A DNA stretch of 64,000 nt, from positions 1,397,379 through 1,461,378 of the forward strand of contig NZ_BSTX01000002.1 of the NCBI RefSeq assembly GCF_030269765.1, written 5' to 3'. Shown piece by piece: positions 26,261 through 33,799 of the stretch. The translations under genes and the position numbers were made by a program. Under the pieces are notes generated by a model that did not search any database, was not told the DNA's origin, and saw nothing but the letters and a program-made list of their open reading frames with translations. Each line of letters starts with the position of its first letter. Position 1 is the first letter of the stretch. The DNA is from Actinorhabdospora filicis. GTDB lineage: Bacteria > Actinomycetota > Actinomycetes > Mycobacteriales > Micromonosporaceae.

Positions 26261-28342
26261 CTCCCGCAGCTCGGCCAGCTTCCCGGCGACGTCCTCGTCG
26301 TCGGGGGCGGCCTCGGCGGCCTTCTCCAGATCGGCGCGGGCGTCGCCGGGGCGGCCGAGGTCGATGAGGACCACCGCGCGGTTGAACAGGACCGCCGGGT
26401 CATCCGGGTGCGCGGCGGCGGCGGTGTCCAGGTCGGACAGCGCGGCGGGCAGGTCACCGGCGGCGTAGCGCAGCTCCGCGCGGGCGGTGAGCGCGCCCAG
26501 CAGGTCGGCGTTGATCTCCAGGGCCCGGTCGTAGGCGGCCAGCGCGGCCCCGGCGTCGGTCTCGGCGGCGAGGTGCCCGCGCAGGACGTGCAGCTCGGCG
26601 CGCTCGGCGTCCAGCGCGAGCCCGGCGGCGACATCGCCGCCCGCCTCGTCCACGCGGCCGGACTCCAGGAGCAGCTCGGCGCGGTTGACGCGCGCGTCGA
26701 CGTTCTCCGGCTCCAGCGCGATGGTCTCGCCGAGGTCGCGCAGGGCGCCGTCGACGTCGCCGAGGGCGGCGCGGACCACCGCGCGGTTGAAGTAGGCCTC
26801 CGGGAAGGGCGGGCTGAGGCGGATCGCCTCGTCGTAGTCGTGCAGGGCCTCTTCCTCACGGCCGAGGCGGCGCAGGAGAGCGGCACGGTCGAAGTGGTAC
26901 TCGGGGTAGTTCGGGTCGACCTCGATGACCTCGGAGTAGTCCTGGAGGGCCTCCTCGACGCGGCCGAGACCGGCCAGGACCTGCGCGCGGTTGTAGCGCA
27001 GGACCGAGCGGTGCAGCTTGTGCTCGTCCTGGGAGAGCGTGCCGTCCAGGATGCGCAGACCCTCGTCCACCAGGTCCAGGGCCTTCTGCGGCTCGCCCAG
27101 GTGCAGCTCGATGAGGGCGAGGCCGTTGCGGTAGAAGGCCGAGCCGAAGGCCCGCTCGGCGGGATCGGGCAGCTGCGAGGCGAAGGCGATGGCCTGGTTG
27201 ATCCACGCCTTGGCCTTGCGGTGGTCGCGGTCCTCGGGCTCGTGGTGGCGCGTGTAGAGCATCGCGGTGGCGTAGGCGGCCTGCTGGTGGATGGCGACCG
27301 AGATGGTGGTGGCGCGGGCGTCGTCGTAGAGGGCCTCGGCCTCCTCGGGACGGGCGAGCGCGGCCAGCGACGTGGTCATCTTGGTGGTGAAGGCCCACCA
27401 GTTCTCCATGTCGTTGTCGGCGTTGACGAAGACGCGGCCGCGGCGGCCGAAGTCGACGGTGGCGTCGTAATAGCCCATGTCGATGCAGTAGTCGAGGGCG
27501 TGGCGGAGGGCGGCGACGGCCTCGTCGTGGCCGGTGTGCTCGGCGTGCCAGGGGACGGCGCCCAGGCGCAGGCTCTGCTCGTCGGCGGCGGTGAGCTCGG
27601 CCAGGCGGGCGGCGTGCAGGGCGGCGCGGGCGTCGTCGTCGAGGGCGGCGTAGGCGGCGTGGAGGCGGTCGTCGCCGGTGAGGCCCTCGGCGGCGACGTA
27701 AGCGGCGGCCGGGTCGGCGGGGAGGGGACCGGGCTCGCCCGCGGGGACGTCCTCGGCGGTGGCGTGGGCGGCGAGGGCCTCGGCCAGCACGTCCGGGAGG
27801 TCCGCGCCGGCGGCGGTGCACACGCCGATGGTGAGCAGTTCGGGGTCGACGCGGCGCAGGAGGACGGCGATGAGCTCGGCGTCGGTGGGGTCGGCGGCCT
27901 CGGCGTCGCGGATGATGAGGGTGCGGCTCTCGCCGCCAGCCTTGACGGAGTCGCGGACCAGTTCGGTGAGGGCGTGGGCCAGGCGCAGGGTCCGCAGCCG
28001 CGAGTAGAAGCGGGTGCGTTCGGCGGGGACGGCCAGGGACGTCAGGGTGTCCTTGGTCGCGCCGACGGTCTCGCGCAGCTCGGGGGCCATCGACAGCACG
28101 GCGGTCTCGTGCAGCCGCACCAGGTCGGGGACGATCCGCAGCGCGTCCGGCACGAAGGCGCGGGCGAGGCTCCCGCCGAAGGTGTAGGGGCCGCGCAGGC
28201 GGCTGTGGGCGCTCAGGGGCGCCGTCAGCGGGGCGGCGGCGCCGAGGTCGGGGACGGTGTCCCGCCCGTCGAGGCGGAACCAGCGATGTCCGGCCGGGGT
28301 CTGCCCAAGCGAGGCCTGCCCACTCAAGGTCTGTCCACTCAT
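26252..28342 (-). CDS. TPR protein coupled to the M50 peptidase (RiPP-like locus)
   Basis: A soluble protein of 696 residues. Residues about 1-230 are not recognised; they contain RTLIIRDAEAADPTDAEL, which resembles the Walker-B-like strand of STAND ATPases, but I see no Walker A. From about 330 to the end there are many tetratricopeptide repeats, several of canonical form (PEYHFDRAALLRRLGREEEA, PEAYFNRAVVRAALGDVDGA, PAVLFNRAVVLIDLGRPGDA). The ATG overlaps the M50 stop (ATGA, 28342-28339), so the two are translationally coupled and probably work together, the TPR protein perhaps as a scaffold or substrate receptor. A long upstream extension is antisense/out-of-frame shadow and was rejected. 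Confidence 0.85.
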   Translation of the reverse strand: MSGQTLSGQASLGQTPAGHRWFRLDGRDTVPDLGAAAPLTAPLSAHSRLRGPYTFGGSLARAFVPDALRIVPDLVRLHETAVLSMAPELRETVGATKDTLTSLAVPAERTRFYSRLRTLRLAHALTELVRDSVKAGGESRTLIIRDAEAADPTDAELIAVLLRRVDPELLTIGVCTAAGADLPDVLAEALAAHATAEDVPAGEPGPLPADPAAAYVAAEGLTGDDRLHAAYAALDDDARAALHAARLAELTAADEQSLRLGAVPWHAEHTGHDEAVAALRHALDYCIDMGYYDATVDFGRRGRVFVNADNDMENWWAFTTKMTTSLAALARPEEAEALYDDARATTISVAIHQQAAYATAMLYTRHHEPEDRDHRKAKAWINQAIAFASQLPDPAERAFGSAFYRNGLALIELHLGEPQKALDLVDEGLRILDGTLSQDEHKLHRSVLRYNRAQVLAGLGRVEEALQDYSEVIEVDPNYPEYHFDRAALLRRLGREEEALHDYDEAIRLSPPFPEAYFNRAVVRAALGDVDGALRDLGETIALEPENVDARVNRAELLLESGRVDEAGGDVAAGLALDAERAELHVLRGHLAAETDAGAALAAYDRALEINADLLGALTARAELRYAAGDLPAALSDLDTAAAAHPDDPAVLFNRAVVLIDLGRPGDARADLEKAAEAAPDDEDVAGKLAELREAA

Positions 28343-29517
28343 GACGGGTTCTCCAATGTGGTGGTGTTGCGAAGCCGTTCCCGCAGGGCGAGCGCGCCCG
28401 CGATGACGAACTGGGACAGGATCAGGACGGCCACCACGATGCTGTCGGCGATCATCCCGGCCGAGGCGCCGGCGTCGATCCGGTCGAAGACCTCCACGAC
28501 GACGTAGACGGTGGAGGGGATGACCACCGTGATGACGCTGACCAGCATCGCGGCGTAGCCGACGACGAGGAGCCAGGAGTACCAGCGGGCGGCCTTGTAG
28601 TCGGCTTCGGCGCCGGGGGTGGTCGGCGGGGTCTTCAGGCGGAGCAGCTTCGCCAGGCGGCGGTGCAGGAGGTTGCGGGAGACCGCGTGCAGGTTGGTGC
28701 AGCCCAGGACCGTGACGACCAGGTAGTAGAGGTCGGTGCGGAGGAAGAAGTAGCACTGCCACAGCAGGCGCATCAGGGTGGTGAGCGCGAAGGCGAGGCA
28801 GATGCCGCGCACGATGCCGGTGGTCGCGGCCGCGGTCAGGGTGAGGACGGCGGTGACGACGAGGTCGGTGATCGCCCCGGCGAGGATCGGCAGGAAGCGT
28901 TTGGCGCGGGGCACCGAGACCAGGCCGTCCATGGCGGTCTCCAGGACGATGAAGTACAGCCGGCGGCTGAAGCGCAGGCTGGAGTTGAGCCCGAGGCGGC
29001 GGCCGGAGAGGGCGTGGGCGCCCTCGTGCAGGATCAGGAACGGGAACTGGCCGATGAACAGCGTCAGCGAGACCACCAGCAGCGAGGGGTGGAAGAAGCT
29101 GTTGCGGTAGCTGGGCGCCAGGGTGGGGTCCATGACCGTGGCGGCGACGGCTCCGGCGATGAGGAGCCCGTAAACGGCGAACGCGGGCTTGGAGAACAGG
29201 ACCCTGGCCAGGCCCTGCCATTTCACGCGGGGCGCGGCGGCGACCTCTTCGCCCTCGGCGGCCACGAAGCCGAGGTCGGTGATGGCCTCCAGGAAGTCGG
29301 CCATGTCCACCGTCTCGCCGTACTCGGCGTGGTACCACTCGGCGACCTCGGCGGGGGTGCTCCCCTGCGACAGCCGCCTCAGGAGGGCCGCGCCGTCGGG
29401 CGGGAGGTGGATGTAGGAGTCGATGTCGGGGCGCCCCACGGTCACCTCTTCGCCCTCGTCGAGGAACGTGAGGTGGTGCATCCGGAGTGGACGGTGGAGG
29501 GTGTCGGCGGCGGCCAT
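28339..29517 (-). CDS. Membrane M50 metallopeptidase with N-terminal PqqD/RRE-like domain
   Basis: The protein has 392 residues. Residues ~15-88 (SYIHLPPDGAALLRRL, STPAEVAEWYHAEYGETVDM, FLEAITDLGFV) look like a PqqD-type winged helix, the usual RiPP leader-recognition element. Then come about eight membrane segments with the zinc motif HEGAH at residues 164-168 and a candidate third ligand Asp218 in AGAITDLVVT. This is a site-2-type intramembrane protease layout. GGGAG lies upstream of ATG 29517. It follows the seven small peptide genes after a 267-base gap with hairpins and overlaps the TPR gene. Most likely job: bind the shared leader and cleave the precursors at the membrane, perhaps with export. 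That is inference from context. Confidence 0.85.
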   Translation of the reverse strand: MAAADTLHRPLRMHHLTFLDEGEEVTVGRPDIDSYIHLPPDGAALLRRLSQGSTPAEVAEWYHAEYGETVDMADFLEAITDLGFVAAEGEEVAAAPRVKWQGLARVLFSKPAFAVYGLLIAGAVAATVMDPTLAPSYRNSFFHPSLLVVSLTLFIGQFPFLILHEGAHALSGRRLGLNSSLRFSRRLYFIVLETAMDGLVSVPRAKRFLPILAGAITDLVVTAVLTLTAAATTGIVRGICLAFALTTLMRLLWQCYFFLRTDLYYLVVTVLGCTNLHAVSRNLLHRRLAKLLRLKTPPTTPGAEADYKAARWYSWLLVVGYAAMLVSVITVVIPSTVYVVVEVFDRIDAGASAGMIADSIVVAVLILSQFVIAGALALRERLRNTTTLENPS

Positions 29518-29636
29518 GGCGGCTCCCGGGGGTCGGGTGGCGCGGGCGGGTGGGCCGCCCGCGCCGAATCGGGCGGGTCCGTCCCGGCGACCGGTGGTCC
29601 GCGGGGTGTGCCGACGCGGACGGGCGGGCCGGGAGA

Positions 29637-29677
29637 GTGGCGCCGCGGCCCCCTGGGGGGCCGGGCCGCGGCGCCAC
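29637..29677 (-). promoter_or_regulatory. Strong hairpin between peptide genes and M50 gene
   Basis: Perfect 15-base arms GTGGCGCCGCGGCCC (29637-29651) and GGGCCGCGGCGCCAC (29663-29677) with an 11-base loop. It lies between the last precursor and the M50 gene on the transcribed strand with no T-tract, and could act as attenuator or as an mRNA-stabilising end giving more precursor than protease transcript. Confidence 0.7.
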
Positions 29678-29703
29678 CGGTGTTGCGATCGCGGAGCCGA
29701 CGA

Positions 29704-29730
29704 CCCGGCCCCGGGGGTACCGGGGCCGGG
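29704..29730 (-). promoter_or_regulatory. Second hairpin between peptide genes and M50 gene
   Basis: Arms CCCGGCCCC (29704-29712) and GGGGCCGGG (29722-29730) pair perfectly with a nine-base loop. Together with the hairpin at 29637-29677 it probably causes partial termination after the seven precursor genes. Confidence 0.65.
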
Positions 29731-29784
29731 TTTCGCCGCGCGGGTCCGTCCGCCGTCAGTGGGGGACGGCGGATTCGGGTGGAC

Positions 29785-29880
29785 CTAGGCGGCGACCTCG
29801 CAGCCGGTGCCCATGTAGAGCGGCGTGGCGGCGGAGGTGAGACGCACGGTCTCGACCTTGCGAACGGCGATCTTCTTCAT
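29785..29880 (-). CDS. Peptide 7 of the single-Cys precursor family (31 aa)
   Basis: The last of seven tandem small genes. Leader MKKIAVRKVETV then RLTSAATPLY; C-terminal part MGTGCEVAA with the only cysteine. CGGAGG lies seven bases upstream of ATG 29880. Stop TAG at 29785, gap of 17 bases from the previous peptide. It keeps the shared leader but has the shortest core of the set. Probable substrate of the M50 peptidase encoded downstream; product unknown. Confidence 0.85.
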   Translation of the reverse strand: MKKIAVRKVETVRLTSAATPLYMGTGCEVAA

Positions 29881-29897
29881 GCGGTCCTCCGGGTGGA

Positions 29898-30011
29898 TTA
29901 GGCCTGGCGAACCGGGATGGAGGGGCCACCACCGCAGCCGCCGCTGTACAGCGGCTGGGCGGCGGAGGTCAGGCGCACCGTCTCGGTCTTGCGGATCGAG
30001 ATCTTCTTCAC
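29898..30011 (-). CDS. Peptide 6 of the single-Cys precursor family (37 aa)
   Basis: GTG start at 30011 with AGGGG upstream. Leader MKKISIRKTETV, RLTSAAQPLY; core SGGCGGGPSIPVRQA, one Cys. The first 31 residues are identical to the neighbouring peptide 5, so the two are a recent duplication that differs only near the C-terminus. Gap of 11 bases after peptide 5. Confidence 0.88.
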   Translation of the reverse strand: MKKISIRKTETVRLTSAAQPLYSGGCGGGPSIPVRQA

Positions 30012-30022
30012 GGCCGGTCCCC

Positions 30023-30142
30023 TTAAGCGAGCTGGTCGACGACGGGCACCGAGGGGCCGCCACCGCAGCCGCCGCTGTACAGCGGCTGGGCGGCGGAGGT
30101 CAGGCGAACGGTCTCGGTCTTACGGATCGAGATCTTCTTCAC
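30023..30142 (-). CDS. Peptide 5 of the single-Cys precursor family (39 aa)
   Basis: GTG start at 30142; its ribosome site TAAGGAG overlaps the stop of peptide 4. Leader MKKISIRKTETV, RLTSAAQPLY; core SGGCGGGPSVPVVDQLA with one Cys. Tight spacing (nine bases) and the shared site point to translational coupling with peptide 4. Confidence 0.88.
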   Translation of the reverse strand: MKKISIRKTETVRLTSAAQPLYSGGCGGGPSVPVVDQLA

Positions 30143-30151
30143 GTCTGCTCC

Positions 30152-30268
30152 TTAGGCCAGGACGGGCTGGTTCGGCTGCAGCGGGCCGCCGCAGCCGCCG
30201 CTGTAGAGGGGCTGAGCGGCGCTGGTGAGGCGCACGGTCTCGGTCCGGCGGATCGTGATCTTCTTCAT
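30152..30268 (-). CDS. Peptide 4 of the single-Cys precursor family (38 aa)
   Basis: ATG 30268 with GGAAGGGG upstream. Leader MKKITIRRTETV, RLTSAAQPLY; core SGGCGGPLQPNQPVLA with one Cys and a Pro-rich tail. Gap of 30 bases after peptide 3. Confidence 0.88.
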   Translation of the reverse strand: MKKITIRRTETVRLTSAAQPLYSGGCGGPLQPNQPVLA

Positions 30269-30298
30269 GGTCGAACCCCTTCCGGTTCTCATGGGCGC

Positions 30299-30403
30299 TT
30301 ACGCCTGGTCGAAACCGCCACAGCTCGGCGTCGGGCCGTAGAGCGGGGCGGCGGCGCTGGTGAGGCGCACCGACTCGGTCTTGCGCACGGTGATCTTCTT
30401 CAC
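30299..30403 (-). CDS. Peptide 3 of the single-Cys precursor family (34 aa)
   Basis: GTG start at 30403 with GTGGAG upstream. Leader MKKITVRKTESV, RLTSAAAPLY; core GPTPSCGGFDQA with one Cys shifted two positions relative to the SGGC members. Gap of 29 bases after peptide 2. Confidence 0.87.
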   Translation of the reverse strand: MKKITVRKTESVRLTSAAAPLYGPTPSCGGFDQA

Positions 30404-30432
30404 GGTCACTCCACAGTGGAACGACGGCCCGG

Positions 30433-30531
30433 TTACTGCTGGACGACGACAACGCAACCGTTCGAGTAGAGCGGCTGCGCGGCGCTGGTCAGGCGCACGA
30501 CCTCGGTCCGGCGGATCGTGATCTTCTTCAA
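30433..30531 (-). CDS. Peptide 2 of the single-Cys precursor family (32 aa, TTG start)
   Basis: The TTG at 30531 aligns with the start of every other family member and has GGAGGTG six bases upstream; an in-frame GTG at 30540 lies inside that ribosome site, so TTG is preferred. Leader MKKITIRRTEVV, RLTSAAQPLY; core SNGCVVVVQQ, strikingly hydrophobic with one Cys. It shows how far the core varies while the leader stays fixed. Confidence 0.82.
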   Translation of the reverse strand: MKKITIRRTEVVRLTSAAQPLYSNGCVVVVQQ

Positions 30532-30574
30532 TGTGGTCACCTCCGTCTCGGGCCGGGGCACCCCGCACGCCCGG

Positions 30575-30703
30575 CTACTGCGCCGGCGGCTCGTGGAAGA
30601 CCGGGTCACAACCCGGCCAGCCGAACGAATCGCCGTCATAGATCGCCTTGGCCGTTGCAGGGAGCCGCACCGGAACCAATCGGCGGACAGTGATCCTCTT
30701 CAT
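30575..30703 (-). CDS. Peptide 1, diverged member of the precursor family (42 aa)
   Basis: The first gene of the series, ATG 30703 with TGAGGAGG seven bases upstream. The leader is related but degenerate: MKRITVRRLVPVRLPATAKA then IY, where the others have PLY. The C-terminal part (about 20 residues, DGDSFGWPGCDP then VFHEPPAQ) is longer, aromatic and acidic and again has a single Cys. It may be a precursor with another role (for example a signal or immunity peptide) or a decaying copy. Confidence 0.78.
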   Translation of the reverse strand: MKRITVRRLVPVRLPATAKAIYDGDSFGWPGCDPVFHEPPAQ

Positions 30704-30969
30704 GTCACCCTCCTCAGTGGTCACGGCGTCACCGGCCACGATCACTGTCGGCGACGCCGTGCTCCATTCATCACCGCCGCGTCCTCCCCCCGTCCTCCCC
30801 CGGTCCTCGCCGTCCTCGAAACGGTGAACGCGAAGTGCGGTTCGGATGGAAAGGAACCGAAGACCCGAAGCGAGCGCGGTACCGGTCCGCGTACACAGGA
30901 GGAAACACCCGGTGGGACTCGTTGACGGGACCGAGCACCACGGGAGACCGCGCTGCACCTGGGGAGACA
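30704..30969. promoter_or_regulatory. Divergent control region between peptide genes and SARP regulator
   Basis: 266 bases separate the first peptide gene (minus) and the AfsR/SARP gene (plus). Both promoters must lie here. I could not pick a convincing -35/-10 pair or clear SARP heptamer repeats by eye; a TTGACG at about 30919 is a weak candidate for the plus strand. Confidence 0.5.
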
Positions 30970-33744
30970 ATGGAGTTTCGGATACTCGGATCCGTCGAAG
31001 CGGTGGAAGACGACCGGATCGAGTTGCGTGGCAGAAGAACCCGTACCGCGCTCGCCGCGTTCCTGCTGGACGCCGAGCGGGTGGTCCCGATCAGCCAGCT
31101 GGTGGACGCGTTGTGGGACGAGAGCCCACCACCGACGAGCACGCGTCAGGTCCAGCACTGCATCTCGGTCCTGCGGCAGGCCTTCAAGGGCCGCCGGGGC
31201 CAGCCCCGCATCCTCACGGAGGGCACCGGATACCGGCTCAGCCTCGACGGGGCCACGCTCGACTCGCGCGAGTTCCTCGCGCTGGCCGGGCAGGCCCGTT
31301 CCGTCGCCGAGGCCGAACCCGCCCGGGCCGTGGAACTGATGCGCCGGGCACTCGAACTGTGGCGGGGCCGGGCCCTCGCCGACGTCAGCAGCCCCAGCCT
31401 CGCCCACCGGGCCACCTACCTCGACGAGCAGCGGCTCGTCGTGTGGGAGGAGTGCCTGGAGCTGGAGCTGCAACTGGGCCGGCACGAGTCGGTGGTCAGC
31501 GAGCTGATCGCCCTCTCGGCGGCGCATCCCCTGCGGGAGCGCCCGGCGGAGCTGGCGATGACCGCGCTGGGCCGCTGCGGGCGCCGCGCCGAGGCCCTGT
31601 CCTTCTATCAGGGGTTCCGCGCCCACCTCGTCGACGAGATGGGCATCGACCCGGGCTCGCGCATGCAGGCCCTGCACCAGTCGCTGCTGCGCGGCGACGA
31701 CCCGTCCTCGGCGCGCCCGGCCGCGGCTCCCGTGCGGCAGACTCCCGCCTCGTCCCGCCTCACCCCTCCCCCGGCGGAGCTGCCGGCCGACATCTCCACC
31801 TTCACCGGCCGCGCCGCCGAGCTCGCCACCCTCGACCGGCTCCTGGTGGGGCCGCACGCGCCGGTGGTCAACATCAACGGCATCGCCGGGAGCGGCAAGA
31901 CGACGCTGGCGGTGCACTGGGCGCACGGCATAGCGTCCCGCTTCCCCGACGGGCTCCTGCACGTCAACCTGCGCGGCCACGACCCCGGCCCGGCGCTGGA
32001 CGCCACCGCCGCGCTCTCCCAGCTCCTGCGCAGCCTCGGTGTCCCACCGGCGGTGCTGCCCACCCATCCCGACGAACTGGCCGGGCGGTTCCGGACGGTC
32101 ACCGCCTCCCGGCGGCTGCTGATCCTGCTGGACGACGCCTCCGACGACGCCCAGATCCTGCCGCTGCTGCCCGGCTCCCCGGGTTGCGCGGTCATCATCA
32201 CCAGCCGCGGCGACCTGCCCGCCCTGTCGGCGCGCACCGACGGCACGCAGGTCACCCTCGGGCCCTTCGACTCCACCGAGTCGGTGAACCTGCTGCGGCT
32301 GCTGCTGCCCGACGAGCGCGGCCGCGACGAGGACCGGCTGCGGCGGCTGTCGGAGCTGTGCGGCGGGCTGCCGGTGGCGCTGCGGCTCACCGGGGAACGG
32401 CTGCGCCGCCGCTCGAAGGTCTCGCTGGAGACGGCGATCCAGGAGCTGACCGGGCCCGACCGGCTCGACCACATGCGGCTGCCGGGCGACCCGGGCGTCC
32501 GGGCCACCTTCGACGCCTCCTACCGGGCGCAGCCGATGTGGCTGCGGGGGCTGTGGCGCAGCCTGGCCATCGCGCCGCTGGACACCTTCACGGTGGAGGC
32601 GGCGGCGGCGCTGGCCGACCTGGACGAGCCCGACGCCCGCTCGGGGCTGGAGCAGCTGGCCGCCACGCACCTGCTGGAGGCGCTGGAGAACGGCCGCTAC
32701 GGCTTCCACGAGCTGCTGCGGATCTACGCGGCCGAGCGGCACGAGGAGGAGGACGGCCCGGCGATGGCGCAGCTGACCATCGACCGGCTCCTGGACTGGA
32801 TGGCCGTCGGCGTCGACGCCGCCCACCGGCGGCTGCGGCCCGAGCATCCCGTCATCGATCCCGAGCGGACCCCCGCCGGGAGCTTCGAGCACGCCAAGCA
32901 GGCCCTGGAGTGGCTGGACGCCGAGGCGGTCAACATCGCCCGCTGCGCCCGGCAGGCCGCCGAGCACCGCCCGCGCCGCTGCTGGCAGCTCGCGGCGGGC
33001 ATGCACGGCTGGCTGGCGGTCCGCGGCAACCGCCGCGAGTGGATCGCGCTGTACCGCGTCGCCCTGGACGCCGCCCGGCGCAGCGGGGACCTGCGCGGGC
33101 AGCGGCTCATCCACCACGGCCTGGCCGTGGCGCACTCCTCGCTGGACCAGTACGCCAAGGCGCGCACCAGTTTCCGGGTGGCGATCTCGCTGGCCACCGC
33201 CACCGGGCAGTCCCACGACGCCCTGTGGACCTACGCCATCCTCACCGGCCTGGAGCTGGAGCACGAGCGCTACGACGACGCCGCGCAGACCGTCGCCGAG
33301 GCCCTCCGCATCCTGCCCACCGGACCCCGCAGGCCGCAGCTGGAGGCGACGCTGCTGCGGCACCAGGGGGAACTGCACCTGCGGGCCGGGCGTTTCGAGG
33401 CGGCCCTGGCGCCCCTGCATCAGGCGCGGACGCTGCTGACGGGAATCGGCGCGGACCTGTGCCGGTCCTATGTGGAGATCGCGCTCGGGCAGCTGCACGA
33501 GGCGCGCGAGGAGCCGCACCTGGCGCGGCGGCACTACCTCCAGGCGCTGCGGCTGGTCCACACCCGCAACGACAACCGGCTGATCGCCTCGGCGAGGCTG
33601 CGGATGGGGGCGTTCCTGGCCAAGCACGGCCCGGCCGAGGAGGCCCGGGAGCACCTGATGATCGCCGCGGAGAAGTCGCGGCTGCTCGACGACACCCAGA
33701 CCGCCGAGGCGCAGCGGCTCCTGGCGTCCCTGGGCCGCCCCTGA
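30970..33744 (+). CDS. AfsR/SARP-family regulator (DNA-binding, BTAD, NB-ARC, TPR)
   Basis: The protein has 924 residues. Residues 1-95 form the OmpR-like winged helix of SARPs (MEFRILGSVEAV, RRTRTALAAFLLDAERVV, LRQAFKGRRG). The bacterial transcriptional activation domain spans about 100-245 (ECLELELQLGRHESVVSEL). An NB-ARC ATPase follows (about 275-560) with Walker A GIAGSGKTT, Walker B RLLILLDDA and GGLPVALRL, then C-terminal TPR-like repeats. ATG 30970 has GGGGAG upstream. Such proteins activate secondary-metabolite clusters; being divergent from the peptide operon it is the obvious candidate activator, though the PKS-NRPS 2 kb away is another possible target. Confidence 0.92.
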   Translation: MEFRILGSVEAVEDDRIELRGRRTRTALAAFLLDAERVVPISQLVDALWDESPPPTSTRQVQHCISVLRQAFKGRRGQPRILTEGTGYRLSLDGATLDSREFLALAGQARSVAEAEPARAVELMRRALELWRGRALADVSSPSLAHRATYLDEQRLVVWEECLELELQLGRHESVVSELIALSAAHPLRERPAELAMTALGRCGRRAEALSFYQGFRAHLVDEMGIDPGSRMQALHQSLLRGDDPSSARPAAAPVRQTPASSRLTPPPAELPADISTFTGRAAELATLDRLLVGPHAPVVNINGIAGSGKTTLAVHWAHGIASRFPDGLLHVNLRGHDPGPALDATAALSQLLRSLGVPPAVLPTHPDELAGRFRTVTASRRLLILLDDASDDAQILPLLPGSPGCAVIITSRGDLPALSARTDGTQVTLGPFDSTESVNLLRLLLPDERGRDEDRLRRLSELCGGLPVALRLTGERLRRRSKVSLETAIQELTGPDRLDHMRLPGDPGVRATFDASYRAQPMWLRGLWRSLAIAPLDTFTVEAAAALADLDEPDARSGLEQLAATHLLEALENGRYGFHELLRIYAAERHEEEDGPAMAQLTIDRLLDWMAVGVDAAHRRLRPEHPVIDPERTPAGSFEHAKQALEWLDAEAVNIARCARQAAEHRPRRCWQLAAGMHGWLAVRGNRREWIALYRVALDAARRSGDLRGQRLIHHGLAVAHSSLDQYAKARTSFRVAISLATATGQSHDALWTYAILTGLELEHERYDDAAQTVAEALRILPTGPRRPQLEATLLRHQGELHLRAGRFEAALAPLHQARTLLTGIGADLCRSYVEIALGQLHEAREEPHLARRHYLQALRLVHTRNDNRLIASARLRMGAFLAKHGPAEEAREHLMIAAEKSRLLDDTQTAEAQRLLASLGRP

Positions 33745-33748
33745 GAGC

Positions 33749-33792
33749 CACCCGGCCCGGCTCGGCTCGGTCGAGCCGGGCCGGGCCGGGTG
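33749..33792 (+). terminator. Large GC hairpin after the SARP gene
   Basis: CACCCGGCCCGGCTCG (33749-33764) can pair with CGAGCCGGGCCGGG and the following repeat up to GGGTG (33772-33792) around a short loop, five bases after the stop. It lies between the SARP gene and the convergent pseudogene. Confidence 0.65.
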
Positions 33793-33799
33793 CCGGGGT

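Noticed and set aside
25579..26886. A 435-codon frame joining TPR antiframe sequence to the flavin reductase
   Set aside because: Only the last 168 codons match the flavin reductase fold; the upstream part is an out-of-frame reading of the TPR gene and the duplication.
29785..30703. Regularly spaced similar blocks that could look like a CRISPR array
   Set aside because: The repeats are coding (leader codons with synonymous changes), each has a ribosome site and stop, spacing is irregular, and no cas genes are present.
26252..30703. Assignment to daptides, lasso peptides, lanthipeptides or thiopeptides
   Set aside because: An M50 peptidase alone is not diagnostic; none of the characteristic modifying enzymes (LanB/LanM, YcaO, asparagine-synthase-like B2/C proteins, aminotransferase/oxidase pairs) is nearby and the leader does not match those I know.
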